From positions 501,001 through 565,000 of the forward strand of contig OY848931.1 of assembly GCA_963693285.1 (NCBI GenBank): a stretch of DNA of 64,000 nt, given 5' to 3'. Below, in pieces: positions 60,386 to 64,000 of the stretch. A model generated the notes under the pieces. That model saw only the letters and a list, made by a program, of their open reading frames with translations, did not search any database and had not been told where the DNA came from. The DNA is from Xestospongia muta. Lineage: Eukaryota; Porifera; Demospongiae; Haplosclerida; Petrosiidae. Position 1 is the first letter of the stretch, and every line of letters begins with the position of its first letter. A program made the translations under genes and the position numbers.

Positions 60386-62198
60386 CTAACCAGTAGGATT
60401 GTATTGAACTGTCAGTACAACCTCATTATCAATAGGAACTTCCTACAGGGAAAAGGGAAAAATATTATTAGAATTTTTGACAGTTATAAGATACCCTATA
60501 GAATGCCTACAACGTGTTAAATAACTTTACAGGTTTCTATGGACCACTATAGATAATGCTCTTAATAATAATTTCTATAAGTAATGATCTTATCCGTTAG
60601 TAATGTTATAATCACATTATTACCAATGGCAACAGTACACACCAGAAACCACCAAATAAAGTAATACTATATATGTGGGTACAAAGACTAAAACAAAATT
60701 GTATAAAGGTCAATGACTTAATTATTTAATTAATAAAACAGGAGGGAGCTAGAAAACGGCTTATCTGTTATTATCATGTAATATATTATCATTAAACGAA
60801 GCGGATATATCATAATATTATATTACAAGAGTTGCACAAGAGGACTATATAATAAAGTAACTCATTAAAGTAATAATATACCTCAATATAGTAGATAGCT
60901 TCAAAACTGGCCATGTTATCTGTGGACAAAAAATACATTAGTTAATAATGAATTTTTATCATCAAATACCAGTGTGTAAACTTTGTACTATAGAGTAATA
61001 GCTAGAGGTAGTTAGTGAGTGAGTGTGCTATGATAACCACCTCTGCAATTATCAACAGTGAGATCATTGCTATACAATCTGTGAATAGTATAAAGGTTAA
61101 TTATAATACCAAGCATTAAAAACTATTAATAACTACTAATAATTAGTGCTGATAATGGAAAATAAATTTTGGCACCTGGTAAATTTGTCACACACTCATA
61201 ATAATATCAATGTTATACGTTAGCCTATTAAATACTACTTTGGAATTAATTCATCCCAAACTTTCCAACACATAGATAACTACTAATAATTATTAATAAC
61301 TAGTAAACTCACCACAACTTTTTCCATTCACTTCTAATAATTGGTCTCCAACTTGTAATAGACCACACCTCTCGGCTACACTGCCAAGACTCAAATCATT
61401 AACGAACAATCCTGTTCGACTCAAGCCAACAATTTCCATTCCTAAACTCTCTGCTGTCTGCTTAAGCCTCACTTCTCGAGATTGACGTCCTTGAAATACC
61501 TAAAGACAGAGAGATTATAACCAATACACATAGTTATCTCCTATTACTTGTTTTATCTCAGTCAAACTGGTTTGATCTCTCATTGGATACAAGAGATCAC
61601 AATGGGGAGATGTTATCTCTAGTTCCCTGTCCTCCTCAAGGCATCCCAAAGACAGAGTGGACAAATTTATTGGTTGAGGAGACGACACCACACCCACATT
61701 ATTAAGATCTGGTTCTAATTCTGAAGTAATTTCTATAGCCAATATGTCCGGGTGTGAAGGAGGATCACGAGATAGGTATGTTACAGAGGATGCGTGGTTA
61801 TCAGTAATATTGACTGGATATATATTCTCAGGTTTAATAATTGATGATGTTTCATCTTGATGTCGTGTTGAATCTGATTGTTGATAGTTGAGAAGTGTCT
61901 AAAATGGGTGGAGCTAATATGACAAACCACACCCACTACATTACTTACCACCTCATATTTATGCTGAATATCTACTAATGTATTAAATAGTGGACTAGAC
62001 AATGTGTCTACTGTATTTTCTAGAGGTTCAAGAATATCATCATCAACTTCAGATAGGTCGGTCTCTGCCTGCGACAATAGCTCCTTGAGAATTGACAGAG
62101 CTCGAGTGAGTTCTGTAGCAAACAATGACAATACATTATAATAATTACACATACATACATATTAATTAATCCATATTACCTTCTTTGGACAGTGCCAT
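60386..62198 (-). CDS. L27-PDZ scaffold protein
   Basis: Probable polarity or junction scaffold. Exon 1 is 62198-62180 (MALSKE), joined to an L27-type helical domain (LTRALSILKELLSQAE, SPLFNTLVDIQHKYEV; about residues 5-60). A variable linker exon (SLGCLEEDRELEITSP) follows. A PDZ domain is split over three exons: REVRLKQTAESLGMEIVG, LSLGSVAERCGLLQVGDQLL, then DNMASFEAIYYIE and EVPIDNEVVLTVQYNPTG, ending at TAG 60388-60386. The carboxylate-binding loop reads SLGMEI (usually GLGF-like). Membrane-associated guanylate kinases continue with SH3 and GK domains after the PDZ; here the protein stops. It may be complete, or an alternative 3' exon may exist. Head-to-head with GATD1, 208 bp apart. Confidence 0.75.
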
Positions 62199-62406
62199 AG
62201 TAAACACAACACAACCACCCACTATAGTTATAATTTGAAATATCTATTATACGGAAAGTATACTGAGATGCACGGCAATCAATTTTTAACCCTTCTGAAA
62301 TTTCTGTAGAAATGAAACGATCTAAAAACTAATTAATATAGCAAGTTTCCGTATACTTCAGCGTGGGTATCTCTAGTCTGGGTGGGCGTTACCCCAGTGA
62401 CTAAGA

Positions 62407-63331
62407 ATGAACAGTAAAGAAAAACCAGGATGTTTAGTGGTGTGTACCTCTCATCAAAAAGGTTCGTGAAATAAAGTAATGAATTTGTAAGATTGCTCCA
62501 AAAAGAGAAATAAAATATCTCAATATAATGTCAGACACACCCACATTTCAGGCAGTGATACTATGCCTCGTTCTCTCTCTCTCTCTATCTTTTAGGTGTT
62601 AGTGCTCAATCATTCATTCATTCCTTCACATTAACATCATCAGCTTTTAATGTGTTTTTAGCCACTCCTGGGGTAAGCCACACCCAATTTGTTGTACATT
62701 GATTAAGTTATAATTGTAGGGTGCACCAGTAGAATTTGTTGATATTGACGACAATAATAGACAATGGATTATTGACTTCAGATCAAAAGGTCTTTCAAAT
62801 CCACACAAACTAGAAGAGATGGACAGTGAGCAGAGATTTAAAATTATATTGACGTCATTCTTTGATTTTTTACAAATCCATAATGAAATACATTTTTCTT
62901 TTGAGGTGCCAAGTTTGTAGCTCTTGTAATTCCCAGTGGACCAGGTGCTCTGTTTGATTTGAATACAAACCAAGAATTAGCAACCTTATTGAATTCATTT
63001 AGTAGAGAAAAGAGTGAGGAAGAGCATACAATGTCATCAATGTGGTGTTATTCTCTCTCTCTCTCTCTTTCTCTCTGTTAGAACCAATATGTGCTATAGG
63101 ATATGGAGTAGCTAGTTTGTTTTCAACAATGGATATACATTCACAAAGCTGGACATTCAGCCAGCATAGTATGACAGCTGTAAGACAGTAGTGAAATGTT
63201 TCTCTGATCCTATCTCTCTTTCTCTCTCATTTGATAGCCACCACTTTCTGAATTAATAAAACGTGATGATTTCTCATCTCTTCCTGTTATTCCTCCAGAC
63301 TTTATTAGAAAATTTGGCGCAACTTTTAGCG
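62407..63331 (+). CDS. GATD1: GATD1 (DJ-1/PfpI-like amidotransferase fold), 3' end missing
   Basis: Member of the glutamine amidotransferase-like class 1 family; the exact reaction is not established. Exons: 62407-62461 (MNSKEKPGCLVVCTSHQK), 62596-62672 (GVSAQSFIHSFTLTSSAFNV), 62720-62825 (GAPVEFVDIDDNNRQWIIDF), about 62908-63013 (KFVALVIPSGPGALFDL), about 63082-63180 (PICAIGYGVASLFSTM) and about 63239-63331 (LPVIPPDFIRKFGATFSG). These follow human GATD1 in order, but the final 45 or so residues are missing. No candidate exon lies in the remaining 670 bp, which instead hold an antisense TRAF gene, so the last exon should be beyond the window. The nucleophile-elbow position is Gly/Tyr, not a canonical Cys. 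Confidence 0.88.
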
Positions 63332-63352
63332 GTAAGTGTCTGGTATTTAAAT

Positions 63353-63435
63353 TTTACAAAGATCAAATCACGAGTCATGTAACTTACAAAATTTTACAAA
63401 GATCAAATCACGAGTCATGTAACATATAAAAAAAC
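63353..63435. repeat. Short tandem duplication in the GATD1 intron
   Basis: AAATTTTACAAAGATCAAAT plus CACGAGTCATGTAAC occurs twice in a row, just beyond the 3' end of TRAF C. Confidence 0.9.
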
Positions 63436-63443
63436 TTTAAAAT

Positions 63444-64000
63444 TTAAATTTTGTCAAGAACTACTTTTGTAACACAAAGGCTCACAGTATTATCTCGGTC
63501 AATATAACGTGGTATTTTTTCTGGTTTTAACAAGGACATAGCCACACCAGGAGATGAAGTGATAAGACTTTCTTCAATATGTTCTTGAGAATCTGGTTTA
63601 TAACCTTGTAATGAACCAGTCGTGTAGTGAAAAACGTATTCATAATGGCCCATGTCACTGAGTTGGTTCATAAGATTGATAGAAATGGTTCCTCTAAAAG
63701 GCCATTCAACTTCATGATCGTATTCTCCTGGAATGAATAGAGAGTATATTTGTAATTTATGATACTTTATTCTGAAATGAAGTTGCATTTTGTAGCCATA
63801 GGGCATCAAGAAAAAACTACAAGATGGAGGGATCTCTGTCAATGAGTTTTTAGTTTTAAAAACGTCACTTGGTATCTTCACGTTGATGTACTGAAATCTA
63901 TTTTGAATTGATGCCATTCGAAACAATTGATATTTCAAGTCTTCAATGATTTCAGAGTTGTCTTTGTCACGACTTACTAGTCTGTTTGTCAGTTGAGCTA
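63444..64000 (-). CDS. TRAF-like protein C, C-terminal part
   Basis: Open from the right edge of the window, so the N-terminus (expected RING and zinc fingers) lies outside. Visible: a coiled-coil segment (RLVSRDKDNSEIIEDL) and a MATH/TRAF-C domain (FQYINVKIPSDVFKTKNSLT, FLMPYGYKMQLHFRI, FIPGEYDHEVEWPFRG, ISINLMNQLSDMGHYEYVFH), ending VSLCVTKVVLDKI. The EWPF and LMNQLSD landmarks match TRAF B more than TRAF A. No intron is visible. It lies antisense in the presumed last intron of GATD1, just as TRAF A and B lie in KU70. Confidence 0.87.
   Translation of the reverse strand, partial: AQLTNRLVSRDKDNSEIIEDLKYQLFRMASIQNRFQYINVKIPSDVFKTKNSLTEIPPSCSFFLMPYGYKMQLHFRIKYHKLQIYSLFIPGEYDHEVEWPFRGTISINLMNQLSDMGHYEYVFHYTTGSLQGYKPDSQEHIEESLITSSPGVAMSLLKPEKIPRYIDRDNTVSLCVTKVVLDKI

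Overview
This looks like nuclear DNA from a marine invertebrate, most probably a demosponge such as Amphimedon; that identification is inference. The grounds are AT-rich sequence, a very compact layout, mostly short GT-AG introns, frequent head-to-head gene pairs about 100-250 bp apart, and animal genes (APAF1, FANCE, KU70, IGHMBP2, UBE2M, KMO, PPP1R15, TNFR-like, TRAF, TRIM-NHL, L27-PDZ). No rRNA, tRNA, CRISPR or operon was found. Exon limits were read by eye from splice signals and reading frame. Region 1-7.6 kb: a tandem array of ten very small minus-strand genes encoding 50-68 aa Cys-rich, probably zinc-binding proteins. Every gene has a 5-17 nt coding first exon and one phase-2 intron. 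Nine have a shared promoter block 86-160 bp upstream of the ATG. I do not recognise the family, and it is the best candidate here for an undescribed system. Region 7.6-9.8 kb: weakly coding, with a possible membrane protein on the minus strand. Region 9.8-24.4 kb: PPP1R15 (stress phosphatase subunit, +), APAF1 with two CARDs (-), a TRIM-NHL gene (-), CCDC34 (+) and an orphan 119 aa gene (-). Region 24.5-34.2 kb: an orphan two-TM protein (+) with a 54-bp perfect palindrome in its intron, UBE2M (-) head-to-head with a Ras/Rab-like GTPase (+), FBXO47 (-) head-to-head with FANCE (+), and a myristoylated-type SH2 protein (-) head-to-head with KU70. Region 34.3-45 kb: KU70 (+), whose 3.35-kb intron holds two intronless antisense TRAF-like genes, then IGHMBP2 (-). 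Region 45-55.6 kb: minisatellites, KMO (+), a KIAA0930 homolog (+), a long empty stretch and a TNFR-like receptor (+). Region 55.6-64 kb: almost 5 kb without a clear gene, then an L27-PDZ scaffold (-) head-to-head with GATD1 (+). GATD1's last visible intron contains the end of a third TRAF-like gene running off the window. Functionally the window is rich in death, immune and stress signalling (APAF1, TNFR, three TRAFs, TRIM, PPP1R15) and DNA repair (FANCE, KU70), but there is no sign that these genes act as a cluster.
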